Notes: generated from the sequence alone by a model not told the origin. Positions 36,817-45,897 are shown, counted from the stretch's first letter. The stretch: DNA of 64,000 bases from Promethearchaeota archaeon (GCA_030603385.1 JAUVXW010000001.1:124001-188000); one strand, 5' to 3'. Numbers and translations: made by a program.

Positions 36817-36840
36817 GCCTAATTATAAAAAATTTTAAAT

Positions 36841-37131
36841 ATGTCGAAAGTCGAAAAATCCCCCAAAACGGGATTCGAAAAAATTATAGAATATTTTAAT
36901 TCTGAACTTGAAATAAATCATCCTATTGCAATTGCAAAAGTCGTAGAAGATACAGGATTTTCTTGGAGCTTTATTAAAAAAACGCTAGCTAAAATAATAG
37001 AAGAATATGATGGATTCCATTTTGAAAAATCAGGAAATACATGGATTACATGGAAAGACAGAGAACATATTATAAAGAAATTAGATGATACATGTTCTCG
37101 CTTTTTGGAGGAATCCGATGAGGGATGTTAA
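36841..37131 (+). CDS. Small winged-helix-like protein
   Basis: A 96-residue protein that looks like a winged helix: helix KTGFEKIIEYFNSEL, then HPIAIAKVVEDTGFSWSFIKKTLAKIIEEY as helix-turn-recognition helix, then the wing strands FHFEKSGNTWITW. A C-terminal helix (REHIIKKLDDTCSRFLEES) could dimerise. This suggests a DNA-binding regulator, inferred from fold pattern only. The stop overlaps by four bases the end of the convergent rhamnose isomerase gene. Confidence 0.65.
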   Translation: MSKVEKSPKTGFEKIIEYFNSELEINHPIAIAKVVEDTGFSWSFIKKTLAKIIEEYDGFHFEKSGNTWITWKDREHIIKKLDDTCSRFLEESDEGC

Positions 37132-38405
37132 TCTTTAAATTTATTTCTCTTTCTTAATACATCATTTTCATATTTCTCAATTTCTTTAATCCAAGAATAT
37201 CCTACTGGCACATTATTTTTTAAACAGAAATAATCCCAGACAGGACCAAAGGGGAGTGTTTTTAATTCTTCTAGAAATGCGAGTCGTTGAAAGTATTGAC
37301 CATTCTCTTCATACTCCCTTAAAGTTTCCCAGGGTTGAAGTAAAGCATACAATAAGCTCTTCTGAACAGCTCGAGTTCCGATCACCCATGCTCCAATACG
37401 ATTAATGGAAGCATCAAAATAATCCAATCCTAAATGAATTCTATCCATGGCTTTACTCCTTACAATTTCTTCTGCTAGCTGAATCAAGTCATTACTCAAA
37501 ATAACGACATGGTCACTATCCCATCTTACCCCTCGACTGATATGAAGCATTAATTCGGGGATAAATGGAAGTATAGCCGAAATTTTATCTCCAACTGACT
37601 CAGTAGGATGAAAATGTCCAGTATCGAGAGTTAACATTACTTGATTAGCTATTGCATAACTTAGATAAAAATCATAACTTCCAACTACGAAAGATTCGCT
37701 CCCAATACCGAAAAGTTTCCCTTCAATGGTATCCTTCATCTCAGAGGGAGGATACTTCTCTTGTAGAATCTCATCTAATGAATCTTTTAATAATTCTCGA
37801 TATCCCATTCTATCAACAGGAATGTCTTTTAAGCCATCAGGTATCCAAATATTATGAATACAGGGTTTTTTTAACTGTTTACCTATTTCAGCACTTATTT
37901 CCCGACATCTACAAACATGTTCTATCCAAAATTGACGAATTTCTTTTGATTTACTGCTTAAAGTAAAACCATCATCCGCTTTTGGATGAGAAAAAAGAGT
38001 AGAATTCAAATCTAATTTCAGTTCTTTTTCTTTAGCCCAATCAATCCAATATTGGAAATATTCAGGTGTATATTGATTACGTTCAATGAATTTTCCCCCA
38101 AAATCTCCATGGAAAGAATGTAAATTTACACGATGACTGCCTGGAATTAAAGATAGTGCTTTTCCTAAGTCTTTTTGTAGTTCTTGGATATTTCTCGCTT
38201 TTCCAGGATAATTTCCTGTAGCTATAATTCCACCTCCACTCAGTTTTGCGTTTGGTCTTTCAAAACCACTAACATCATCACCCTGCCAGGCGTGAATTGA
38301 TATTGGAATCTCCTTTAATCTTTTCAAAATGTTCTCAGTATTTATTCCAAGATCTTCATATCTTCTCTTTGCTATTTCATAGGCTTTCTTAATTTCGTTA
38401 TTCAT
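37128..38405 (-). CDS. rhaA: L-rhamnose isomerase
   Basis: Converts L-rhamnose to L-rhamnulose. It is a TIM-barrel enzyme of 425 residues in the RhaA family. Signatures are PISIHAWQGDDVSGFE, SFHGDFGG, LDLNSTLFSHPKADDGFTL, and the metal-site segment LTLDTGHFHPTESVGDK with HISRGVRWDSDHVV. All presumed Mn/Co ligands are present. No rhamnulokinase or aldolase adjoins it, but a DUF1593 sugar/nucleoside-hydrolase-like gene lies upstream on the same strand. A bacterial origin of this pair is plausible but not tested here. Confidence 0.92.
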   Translation of the reverse strand: MNNEIKKAYEIAKRRYEDLGINTENILKRLKEIPISIHAWQGDDVSGFERPNAKLSGGGIIATGNYPGKARNIQELQKDLGKALSLIPGSHRVNLHSFHGDFGGKFIERNQYTPEYFQYWIDWAKEKELKLDLNSTLFSHPKADDGFTLSSKSKEIRQFWIEHVCRCREISAEIGKQLKKPCIHNIWIPDGLKDIPVDRMGYRELLKDSLDEILQEKYPPSEMKDTIEGKLFGIGSESFVVGSYDFYLSYAIANQVMLTLDTGHFHPTESVGDKISAILPFIPELMLHISRGVRWDSDHVVILSNDLIQLAEEIVRSKAMDRIHLGLDYFDASINRIGAWVIGTRAVQKSLLYALLQPWETLREYEENGQYFQRLAFLEELKTLPFGPVWDYFCLKNNVPVGYSWIKEIEKYENDVLRKRNKFKD

Positions 38406-38415
38406 TTTTAACCCT

Positions 38416-38556
38416 TCAATTTAATATCTTCTTTCCAGTTAATTCGGGAAGTTTAATACCCAACTCGAATTTTAGAACCCGATCAGGCAATTCATGATTA
38501 AATACAGTATTAATCCGTTGAAACGATGCCCATTCCGTTTGATCTATTGATATCAC
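38416..38556 (-). pseudogene. 46-codon fragment, possible gene remnant
   Basis: A GTG-initiated frame of 46 codons with protein-like composition (for example DQTEWASFQRINTVFNHE and LPDRVLKFELG) sits alone between rhaA and the DUF1593 gene on the same strand. No domain is recognised. Its ordinary codon pattern but very short length suggest either a real small protein or the remains of a longer gene from the same sugar-utilisation island. Confidence 0.35.
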
Positions 38557-38583
38557 CTAAATTAGTAAAGGATTAATAATTAA

Positions 38584-40023
38584 TTAGTTTACCTTTAGGA
38601 TGAATCTAGCATATCGATGAAGGGTTGGCTCTCCGTCATCTTTCACATCAAGAATCATATGAACGAAACCGGATTCTTTTGGGTCTTCAAATGACAGAAT
38701 TATTTTTACAGAAAATGGTGAATCGATATTTATATTTCCTTTATAAGTTCCTGCTTCTTTATAACTGAACCAATGATAGAATAGATTATTTCCATCTGGA
38801 TCAGAAGATTCTGTAGCATCCAATTTTATTATGTCGTTCCCACTAATTTCTCTGTTTAATTCACCTTTCACCACCACCTTCGGAGGATGGTTAGCATCTT
38901 CATATTTAGAAGTAGATGCCCAATCCATTCTCGCAGCAAAATCATGCTGGTATGCCTCGCGCCAACGCCAAATTGTTGCTTGGTTTGAGTGATAATTTCC
39001 TGGAACATCTCCTTTTAATTCCCCAGGGCCATCACCAACAATTATGGTATCAAAACTGTCAGTAAAAATAGGTCTTTTCTCTCGTTCATGTTGAGCTAAC
39101 TCGTATCGACCACCCCAACCACCAAAAGTAGGGCTCTGCAAGCTTCTTAATCCGTTAGGGATGAGCCATAAGTAAGTTTGTGTGTCGGTTTCCATAGCAG
39201 TAGTATTTTCTCCAAAATGGATTAGATCTGGATAAACTTCTCCTAAAGGACCGTGGTTATTTTGTATATTTTTTTTAAGCCAATCTTTAGTTATTAATGA
39301 TGAGTTTGGACCGCCTTTAAACCTATATGTAAGTTCTCCAGAAATTCCTGCCCAGGTAGCGACTCTATGGTTCCTAAACATCGCTATCATAAAATCTCTA
39401 TTAACTTCTGTTTTAGGAATATTAAAAGGGGTATTAACGTAAAATAAATTGGGGAAAGTATCTTTTAACCAATGCGATGCGTGATCCTGATCTACATGGC
39501 AATAAACTCTTATCTTAGCAATAAAAGTGTCAAGTTCTTTTTTAGTACGTGTTTCTCCGACTTTCCATAATGATTGAGCTAGTACATTAGCTCCACCCCA
39601 AAGGGTAATCCATACAGGTCTCGGATCATCTTTATCAATAACTTTAATAGTCCATTCAGATCCTTCAGTATCCTTTCCTAAGCCGACACCCTCCATTCCA
39701 TACTCCTTTGATCCCTCTTTTAAAATCGCAAATAATTCTTCTCTTGTCGGATAGTAATCATCAGTATGTTTCATTAAGTTATTTCTTGGGTCTCCCCTAT
39801 AGGCTTCGATTATTTCCTCGATTAAATCTCTTCGTAAAATATCTCGCTGCCACATAGATGTACATGTGACTAACCCTTCAATATCAATTTCATTGGCATA
39901 GGTTAAAAGTCGGACGATAGATTGTTGATCATCAGCTTCGTTTCCTATGTCAGTATGAACTAAGAGACGTGCCTTAGCAAGAGGATCAAATACTCCGAAT
40001 TTATCTGTCTTGAAATTAATCAT
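38584..40023 (-). CDS. DUF1593 nucleoside hydrolase-like protein
   Basis: 479-residue protein whose N-terminal two thirds match the DUF1593/Sde182 nucleoside-hydrolase-like family: HTDIGNEADDQQSIVRLL carries the D-x4-EADDQ Ca-binding cluster of nucleoside hydrolases, WITLWGGANVLAQSL follows, and NHGPLGEVYPDLIHFGENTTAM precedes the DUF1593-specific tail. The C-terminal 90 residues look like a PKD/cadherin-like beta-sandwich (KLDATESSDPDGNNLFYHW). Bacterial homologues are linked to plant polysaccharide use. No signal peptide is evident, so it appears cytoplasmic here. It is divergent from the FrhB-like gene across a palindrome-bearing 106-base region. Confidence 0.82.
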   Translation of the reverse strand: MINFKTDKFGVFDPLAKARLLVHTDIGNEADDQQSIVRLLTYANEIDIEGLVTCTSMWQRDILRRDLIEEIIEAYRGDPRNNLMKHTDDYYPTREELFAILKEGSKEYGMEGVGLGKDTEGSEWTIKVIDKDDPRPVWITLWGGANVLAQSLWKVGETRTKKELDTFIAKIRVYCHVDQDHASHWLKDTFPNLFYVNTPFNIPKTEVNRDFMIAMFRNHRVATWAGISGELTYRFKGGPNSSLITKDWLKKNIQNNHGPLGEVYPDLIHFGENTTAMETDTQTYLWLIPNGLRSLQSPTFGGWGGRYELAQHEREKRPIFTDSFDTIIVGDGPGELKGDVPGNYHSNQATIWRWREAYQHDFAARMDWASTSKYEDANHPPKVVVKGELNREISGNDIIKLDATESSDPDGNNLFYHWFSYKEAGTYKGNINIDSPFSVKIILSFEDPKESGFVHMILDVKDDGEPTLHRYARFILKVN

Positions 40024-40053
40024 TAGTTTGTAAAAAATAATTAAATTTTAAAA

Positions 40054-40075
40054 TTAGTGTGAATTTTCACACTAA
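40054..40075. promoter_or_regulatory. 22-base perfect palindrome, operator candidate
   Basis: TTAGTGTGAA, spacer TT, then TTCACACTAA: ten-base arms that are perfect reverse complements. It sits 31 bases before the DUF1593 start (minus) and 55 bases before the FrhB-like start (plus). Its right arm recurs at 40092-40101 within a tandem repeat. A dimeric repressor or activator of the divergent genes is the simplest explanation. Confidence 0.65.
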
Positions 40076-40115
40076 ATAAAATTAATGTATTTTCACACTA
40101 AATAAAATTAATGTA
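40064..40115. repeat. Tandem repeat, 26 bases x 2, perfect
   Basis: Two identical adjacent copies (40064-40089 and 40090-40115) beginning TTTTCACACTAAATAAAATT. Each carries the half-site TTCACACTAA of the adjoining palindrome, so the region holds three half-sites: one inverted pair and one spaced 26 bases away, which is two and a half helical turns. This could be a cooperative binding array or a recent duplication. Confidence 0.75.
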
Positions 40116-40129
40116 TCTGGTTAATTTAA

Positions 40130-41074
40130 ATGAAAATTGAAAAGTCAAGCCAAGATCTCGAAAATGAGGTAATTTATTCTGGGCTCTGTATTCACTGTGG
40201 TAGTTGCAATGCATTTTGCCCACATATGGATTTTAACCAAGAAACTGGAGAGGCTTATGTTGTAGATGAATGTGCTGAAACTGTAGGGCTCTGTTATAAT
40301 GCATGCCCAAGAAGCTTTCTACCGATATCAGAAATTGAACAGAAACTATATGGAAAAACTCGTATTGATTTAGCAGTAGGGGTTTATAATGATATAATTC
40401 AGGTTAAATCCAAAAATAAAGATGAAATTTTATACAACCTTACTTTAGCTGCTTTTGAATCCGGAGTTGTAAAACATATGGTTCTAAGCGAACCAAAAAG
40501 TAAAAAACCTCCTGTAGCATTCCCAGTTGTAGTAGATAACGCAAAAGATGCTAAGAAATATATACCAAAAACAACAATGGATAACGCAGGACCTCTAATT
40601 ACCGGTATTGGTAAAGCCTATAAAGACTATAAACGCGATATTGGAATAATAGCAAATCCATGTCACTTACAAGGATTAGCAAAAATTCTCACTAGCGATT
40701 TCAACACCGGAGCAGAGAGAACTTCTTTATGTATTGCTTTTGCTTGCTCTTCTGGTGGGATGACGGGTTGTAAATATTGTACTGATTTTTCTGGGGAATT
40801 CTCCGATATTTCCTATTCACCTTGGGGTGCTCCAAAAGGCTCTGGTGAAGCGCTTTTAATAATTCGAACTGATGTTGGTCAAAAGGTTGTTGATGCTGCT
40901 GTTAAACAGAAATTGATTGAAATTACTGACCCAAATCCGGATTTATCAGAAATGAAGAAATTTCTTAATAAGAAACGTAAAAAGAATTTCTTGACTCTTC
41001 TCGGTAAAGATTTAATAACCGCAAAATATTTAGATCTTAATGTTGATGAGTTAAAAGATATTCTTGAAGAATAA
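40130..41074 (+). CDS. FrhB/FpoF-like F420-binding iron-sulfur oxidoreductase subunit
   Basis: 314-residue protein of the coenzyme F420 hydrogenase beta-subunit family, which transfers electrons between F420 and FeS partners. The N-terminus has a ferredoxin-like cluster motif, GLCIHCGSCNAFCPHM, with a further Cys in GLCYNACPRS. The F420-binding core is recognised by the ANPCHLQGL segment, and FACSSGGMTGCKYCTDFSGEFSDIS is the family-typical second cluster region. A partner hydrogenase or heterodisulfide-reductase subunit is not adjacent. The upstream region carries the palindrome and tandem repeat. Confidence 0.85.
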   Translation: MKIEKSSQDLENEVIYSGLCIHCGSCNAFCPHMDFNQETGEAYVVDECAETVGLCYNACPRSFLPISEIEQKLYGKTRIDLAVGVYNDIIQVKSKNKDEILYNLTLAAFESGVVKHMVLSEPKSKKPPVAFPVVVDNAKDAKKYIPKTTMDNAGPLITGIGKAYKDYKRDIGIIANPCHLQGLAKILTSDFNTGAERTSLCIAFACSSGGMTGCKYCTDFSGEFSDISYSPWGAPKGSGEALLIIRTDVGQKVVDAAVKQKLIEITDPNPDLSEMKKFLNKKRKKNFLTLLGKDLITAKYLDLNVDELKDILEE

Positions 41075-41330
41075 ATAACTTTTTAATTTCTATTTCTTTT
41101 TCCTTTTGTTTTGTAACTCTTTATCAATACAAAGAATTTTTCATGATTTAAGAAAAATTTTTCTTATATCCTTCTAAAGTTAAATTGATCCAGAATCTTG
41201 TTTTTTTTAAAGAGTTATATAAATATAAAATCGATTTAATCTTATTAAAGCAAAAAAAATTATTTACAATTAAAGTCTATATAATTATTAACAATTTTAA
41301 TCTAGCTAAGTTTGGTGATAGTAAGGGCTT

Positions 41331-41870
41331 ATGGATAAAATTCCGCGAAAATTATTGTTCAAGATCTGCGTCGTAGGAGATGGAGGGATAGGTAAGAGCA
41401 CAATGGTGCAGCGATTACTGACCGGGCAGTTTATAGCACAAAAGATTACGATTGGGACAGACCTTGCGACCTGGGACATCCAAATCAATGATTCCATAAT
41501 GACAAGACTCCAGATATGGGATTTCGCTGGCGAAAGGCGTTTTCGGATCTTTCTCCCTAGTTATGCTCGAGGTGCGACGGGGTGCTTATTATGTTATGAT
41601 ATTACCCGGCGAACAAGTTTCGATAGTTTAGAAGAATGGTATGGTATCGTGAAAAATAATGCGGTGGACCCTGTATTTATTCTAGTTGGAGAAAAGCTCG
41701 ATTTAGCTGATGTAAGGAGAAGTGTGGAAACAGACCAAGCCGAAAAATTTAATAATACTCATAATATTGACCGTTTTTTCGAGACTTCCTCTAAGAGTGG
41801 GGAAAATAATGAGAATATTTTTGAAACTTTAACACAGTTGATTTTAAAGAAAAAGGGATTTTTAGATTAA
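41331..41870 (+). CDS. Ras/Rab-like small GTPase with atypical G motifs
   Basis: 179-residue Ras-superfamily GTPase. G1 is GDGGIGKST (residues 16-24), switch I has ITIGTD with T40 and T43, G3 reads WDFAGERR (63-70) in place of WDTAGQE, G4 reads GEKLD (120-124) in place of GNKxD, and G5 is ETSSK (151-155). The overall order and length are Rab-like. The Gln used for hydrolysis is replaced by Glu, and the base-contacting Asn by Glu, so nucleotide specificity or hydrolysis may be altered. No C-terminal prenylation cysteine is present. Local base composition (41340-41700) looks less AT-rich than neighbours. Confidence 0.87.
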   Translation: MDKIPRKLLFKICVVGDGGIGKSTMVQRLLTGQFIAQKITIGTDLATWDIQINDSIMTRLQIWDFAGERRFRIFLPSYARGATGCLLCYDITRRTSFDSLEEWYGIVKNNAVDPVFILVGEKLDLADVRRSVETDQAEKFNNTHNIDRFFETSSKSGENNENIFETLTQLILKKKGFLD

Positions 41871-41875
41871 AGTTT

Positions 41876-42754
41876 TTATTCAATATTTAATTGGTCTTTT
41901 ATTTTTTTATCAAGTGCCTTAAGGTGTTCAATTATAATAATTTGAATATTCTTAGGTAATGGTTCGAGAATTTTATCTAACTCTTCTTTGCTAAAATTGT
42001 TAACATCCCGATAAGTTAAAATCAGAGAAATGACCGCAAAAAGAGGAGAAATTAATAGTATAAAATAGATAAGAGAAGAAGTAGTCATCGGATCTGATCC
42101 CCCACTTCCAGTTCCAGGTAGATTAAGTTGAATTCTGAAAAGGGGATCTTGGTTCGAAGTAATAATTAAAATAGAATTTAGAATGTTTAGAGTAATGAAG
42201 ACGAATAAGTTAATTAATGCAATTAATCTAAAATTTTTTATTTTTAAGAATGAAACAATGGAATCATAAGTTTTAGGATTTTCTTTAGTAATTCTGCTAA
42301 GAATAATTTCTACTTTCGAATACTTCCATAGATCAATAAAAATCCAAAAAAATCCGAAAGTGTATAAAAAAATAAACAACCCGTTAAAATATGGGAAATA
42401 CTGGTCTACTATATGTGGATTGTATAGAGATTCAGCCCCTATCCAAAATAACAGAATTAATTGAAAGAGAGCAGAGAAAAATAATCGGTTCGCGTGTTTC
42501 TTTTCTAGGCCTATCGGATTATAAATAATAGGTCTCTCCTCAAATTCAGTTCTCCATTTATTTGTATTAACAATTCTAAAAAATATTGAAAAAGCAAAAG
42601 TAATAAGTGGATACAATAAAAGAGATATATCCTCCCATACTTGAGTGATTACTAATAGAAAAAGAAAACTAAATATGATTAAATCACGAACTAGAGTTTC
42701 ATTAATAAGGTCTTTTATTGATAAATAAAAATTATTATTAATATCTTCACTCAT
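41876..42754 (-). CDS. Unknown six-helix membrane protein
   Basis: 292-residue integral membrane protein with no recognised family. Hydrophobic segments are at about residues 22-40, 43-62, 88-107, 120-143, 172-196 and 226-247, with a cytoplasmic-looking N-terminus and an approximately 45-residue charged C-terminal helix. A glycine-rich loop (PGTGSGGSDP) lies before the last helix. It is convergent with the Rab-like GTPase gene (five bases between stops) and divergent from gcvT. No function can be inferred. Confidence 0.65.
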   Translation of the reverse strand: MSEDINNNFYLSIKDLINETLVRDLIIFSFLFLLVITQVWEDISLLLYPLITFAFSIFFRIVNTNKWRTEFEERPIIYNPIGLEKKHANRLFFSALFQLILLFWIGAESLYNPHIVDQYFPYFNGLFIFLYTFGFFWIFIDLWKYSKVEIILSRITKENPKTYDSIVSFLKIKNFRLIALINLFVFITLNILNSILIITSNQDPLFRIQLNLPGTGSGGSDPMTTSSLIYFILLISPLFAVISLILTYRDVNNFSKEELDKILEPLPKNIQIIIIEHLKALDKKIKDQLNIE

Positions 42755-42954
42755 TTTTTTATTAAAAGCAATCTTAATAATTAAACTTTTATGATTATTA
42801 GTTTTGAATTATCTGCTTATAGCTTGTGAGTAAATTAGATTCAATTTAGCCAAAGCATAACTCTTGCTAACCCTAAAAATTTAAATTAATCACACTATTT
42901 TATTCCACAACATACCTCTTACACATTAAATAATGTTAAGATGGTGTAGAAAAA

Positions 42955-44052
42955 GTGAAAAGTGAAAAACTCAATAGTAGAAAGACGCCTCTTTATGATG
43001 TTCATCGAAAACTCGGCGGTCGCATGGTAGAATTTTCTGGATGGTTAATGCCTGTTCAATATGAGAGTATTATTAAGGAACATGAAGCAGTTCGTTCTAA
43101 TGCGGGAGTGTTCGATATATCCCATATGGGTGAGTTTCTACTTAAAGGTAAAGATGTAATCCCATTTCTCCAATATATCATGATAAACGATTTAAAATTA
43201 TTGGAAGTATCTAAGGGTCAATATTCTTGCATGTGTTACGAAAATGGAACTGTCGTTGATGATTTATTTTATTATGAGGAAAGAGAAGATCTTTTTAGAA
43301 TAATTGTTAATGCTGGTAATATCGAGAAAGATTTTAAATGGCTAAATAATCACATTAAAAATTATGATGTAAATGTGCAGGATCTCTCATCTGAACGAAG
43401 TCGTTTAGCATTTCAAGGTCCTAAAACAGATGATCTACTTCAACCACTTGTAGATGTTGATCTATCTGAAATTAAAAGATTCTATTTTAGGTATTGTAAT
43501 CTTAAAAATATGCCAATATTTATAGCTAGAACCGGCTACACAGGGGAACGCGGGTTTGAAATTTCATTTGATAAGAAGAATTCAGAAGAAATATGGAATA
43601 ATTTGGTAAATACAGGAGCAAGTCCAGCTGGCTTAGGGGCAAGAGATTCGTTAAGGTTAGAAGCATGTTATTCATTATATGGGCATGAAATAAGTGATAC
43701 AATTACGCCAATAGAGGCTGGATTAAATTGGTTAGTAAAACCCAAGGAAGGTATTGAATATCTTGGTAAACAAGTGCTTATGAAGCAAAAATCTGAAGGC
43801 ACTGAAAGAATTTTAGTTGCTCTTAATTTATTAGATAAAGGAATAATTAGAGAAAACTATAAGATATTTAAGAATGGAAACGAAATTGGATATGTAACAT
43901 CTGGTGGATATTCACCTACTCTTAAAAAGACTATTGGATTAGGTTTGGTAAAAAGTCAATATAAAGAAGTTGGAACTGAATTAGAAATCGAAATTCGAGG
44001 TAAACTTCTAAAGGGAATTATTGTTTCTATACCATTTTATCGAAATGTGTAA
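42955..44052 (+). CDS. gcvT: Aminomethyltransferase, glycine cleavage T protein
   Basis: Transfers the methylene group from the aminomethyl-lipoyl H protein to a pterin carrier (tetrahydrofolate in bacteria; H4MPT-type carrier is likely here because H4MPT genes are present). Signatures are GGRMVEFSGWLMPVQYES, GVFDISHMGEF, and LGARDSLRLEACYSLYGHEI. It is 365 residues, starting at GTG 42955. It is the first gene of an uninterrupted gcvT-gcvH-gcvPA-gcvPB operon; the 200-base upstream region shows no riboswitch that I can recognise. Confidence 0.95.
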   Translation: MKSEKLNSRKTPLYDVHRKLGGRMVEFSGWLMPVQYESIIKEHEAVRSNAGVFDISHMGEFLLKGKDVIPFLQYIMINDLKLLEVSKGQYSCMCYENGTVVDDLFYYEEREDLFRIIVNAGNIEKDFKWLNNHIKNYDVNVQDLSSERSRLAFQGPKTDDLLQPLVDVDLSEIKRFYFRYCNLKNMPIFIARTGYTGERGFEISFDKKNSEEIWNNLVNTGASPAGLGARDSLRLEACYSLYGHEISDTITPIEAGLNWLVKPKEGIEYLGKQVLMKQKSEGTERILVALNLLDKGIIRENYKIFKNGNEIGYVTSGGYSPTLKKTIGLGLVKSQYKEVGTELEIEIRGKLLKGIIVSIPFYRNV

Positions 44053-44086
44053 AAAACGTAAAAACTTAGAAATGAAGTGAAAGCTA

Positions 44087-44479
44087 ATGAGTTATGAATT
44101 TCCTAGTGATTTAAAATATACAACATCTCATGAATGGGTAAATTTACATGATAAAATTGCTACTGTTGGCATTACTGACTATGCTCAGCATCAATTAGGT
44201 GACATAGTTTTTGTAGAACTCCCTGCTGTAGGAATGGTATTAGAGAAAGAAAGTAACGCTGGTGAAATTGAGTCAGTGAAAGCAGTTGGAGAACTCTTAA
44301 TGCCATTATCAGGAGAAATTATTGAGATAAATGAACAACTTGCTGAGAGCCCAGAACTCGTAAATTCTTCTCCTTTTGGGGACGGCTGGATGATTAAATT
44401 TAAAATTTCTCATGCAATTGAAATTGATGAACTTATATCTGTTGAAAGATATAAAGAATTAGTTAAATCAGAAGAATAA
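44087..44479 (+). CDS. gcvH: Glycine cleavage H protein
   Basis: Lipoyl carrier protein that shuttles the aminomethyl group between P and T proteins. The lipoylated lysine is K65 in the EIESVKAVGEL motif. 130 residues, typical length. The gene is 34 bases after gcvT and 75 bases before gcvPA. A lipoate ligase or synthase is not in the window, so lipoylation must rely on genes elsewhere. Confidence 0.95.
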   Translation: MSYEFPSDLKYTTSHEWVNLHDKIATVGITDYAQHQLGDIVFVELPAVGMVLEKESNAGEIESVKAVGELLMPLSGEIIEINEQLAESPELVNSSPFGDGWMIKFKISHAIEIDELISVERYKELVKSEE

Positions 44480-44554
44480 TAATATTTTTTTTTATTTATT
44501 CATTAAATTATTTTTGTTAATTGTTTATATCAAATAATTGAGTGGAAAAATTAA

Positions 44555-45892
44555 GTGGATTTTGTACCTCACGATAGAAAAACAATTGCTGAGATGTTGA
44601 GGGTAATTGGGGTAGCAGATATAGAAGAATTATTTCAAGATATCCCTAAAGATTTAATTAAAGAAAAGTTAGATTTACCCACGGGATTATCTGAACCTGA
44701 TCTTTTTCGCCATATGGAAGAAATTTCAAGAAAAAATAAAATTTATTCGAGTTCTTTCTTAGGTGCTGGGTGTTATTATCATTATATCCCTTCCTTAGTT
44801 GATTTTGTTATTTCTAGATCAGAGTTTTACACATCATACACACCTTATCAAGCAGAAGCTAGTCAAGGGTATTTGCAAGCCATTTATGAATATCAAACAA
44901 TGATTTCCAGACTTACTCAAATGGACATTGCTAATGCAAGCATGTATGATGGCTCTACTGCTCTTGCTGAAGCAGCTATCATGACCACTCTAATTACTAA
45001 TAAAAAATCTATATTTATGTTGGAAGGAATTCACCCAGAATATATTGAAGTTGTTAAGACTTATTGTTGGGGGCAAAATATTAGTATTGAAATAATAACT
45101 GAAGATAAATTATTGAATCAATTAAATGAAGATGTTGCTGCATTATTATTCCAAAGTCCCAATTTCTTTGGTGATATAGAGAATATCTCAAAATTGGTGA
45201 AGCATGTTAGGGAGAAAGCTCCAAATTGTTTACTGGTTCAAGTAATGACTGATCCTACATGCCTAGGAGTTATTAAACCACCGGGTTTAACAGATATAGA
45301 TATCTTTGTAGCTGAAGGACAGTCTTTTGGCATAAGTCCATCATTCGGAGGACCTGGATTAGGGATTTTTACTGCTAAAAAGAAATATCTAAGAAAAATG
45401 CCAGGTAGGTTGGTTGGAAAAACTAAGGAGATTAATGGAACGCGCAAAGGATTTATTTTAACATTACAAGCGCGTGAGCAGCACATCCGACGCGAAAAAG
45501 CTAGTTCGAACATATGTACAAATCAAGCATTATGCTCGTTAGCAGCATTAGTTTATCTATTAGCAATGGGAAGAACTGGATTAAAAGGGATTGCGACCCA
45601 AAATTTTCAAAAAGCTCATTACCTCAAATCTAAAATTGGAAAAATTCCTGGTTACAAAATCTTAAACACCAAACCAACATATAACGAGTTTTTAGTTAAC
45701 TGTCCTAGTATTGATTCTCTTATTTATCAATGTAAGCAGCGGAACTTACTTCCGCCCCTTAAAATATCGAAATACTACCCTCAAATGAAAAATACTGCTT
45801 TGGTGTGTATAACAGAAATGAATTCAAAAGATTCAATTGAAGCATTTATTCAAGCTGCTCAAGTAGCATTAAACAATAAAGCGGAGGGGTAA
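44555..45892 (+). CDS. gcvPA: Glycine dehydrogenase (decarboxylating) subunit 1
   Basis: N-terminal half of the split P protein, as usual in archaea and many bacteria. Starts at GTG 44555. It has FLGAGCYYHYIPSLVDFVISRSEFYTSYTPYQ-type active-site context and EASQGYLQAIYEYQTMI, both signature segments of subunit 1. 445 residues, full length. It pairs with gcvPB five bases downstream to make the PLP enzyme that decarboxylates glycine. Confidence 0.95.
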   Translation: MDFVPHDRKTIAEMLRVIGVADIEELFQDIPKDLIKEKLDLPTGLSEPDLFRHMEEISRKNKIYSSSFLGAGCYYHYIPSLVDFVISRSEFYTSYTPYQAEASQGYLQAIYEYQTMISRLTQMDIANASMYDGSTALAEAAIMTTLITNKKSIFMLEGIHPEYIEVVKTYCWGQNISIEIITEDKLLNQLNEDVAALLFQSPNFFGDIENISKLVKHVREKAPNCLLVQVMTDPTCLGVIKPPGLTDIDIFVAEGQSFGISPSFGGPGLGIFTAKKKYLRKMPGRLVGKTKEINGTRKGFILTLQAREQHIRREKASSNICTNQALCSLAALVYLLAMGRTGLKGIATQNFQKAHYLKSKIGKIPGYKILNTKPTYNEFLVNCPSIDSLIYQCKQRNLLPPLKISKYYPQMKNTALVCITEMNSKDSIEAFIQAAQVALNNKAEG

Positions 45893-45897
45893 ATATT

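Noticed and set aside
41148..41163. 16-base palindrome of A and T plus two C/G
   Set aside because: Low-complexity A/T runs make such palindromes frequent here; no gene-specific position.
42890..42897. TCACACTA half-site of the 40 kb palindrome upstream of gcvT
   Set aside because: An eight-base match is expected about once by chance in this window, and there is no second arm.
42755..42954. Glycine riboswitch before gcvT
   Set aside because: No paired conserved cores or tandem aptamer pattern are visible; riboswitches of this class are also rare in archaea.
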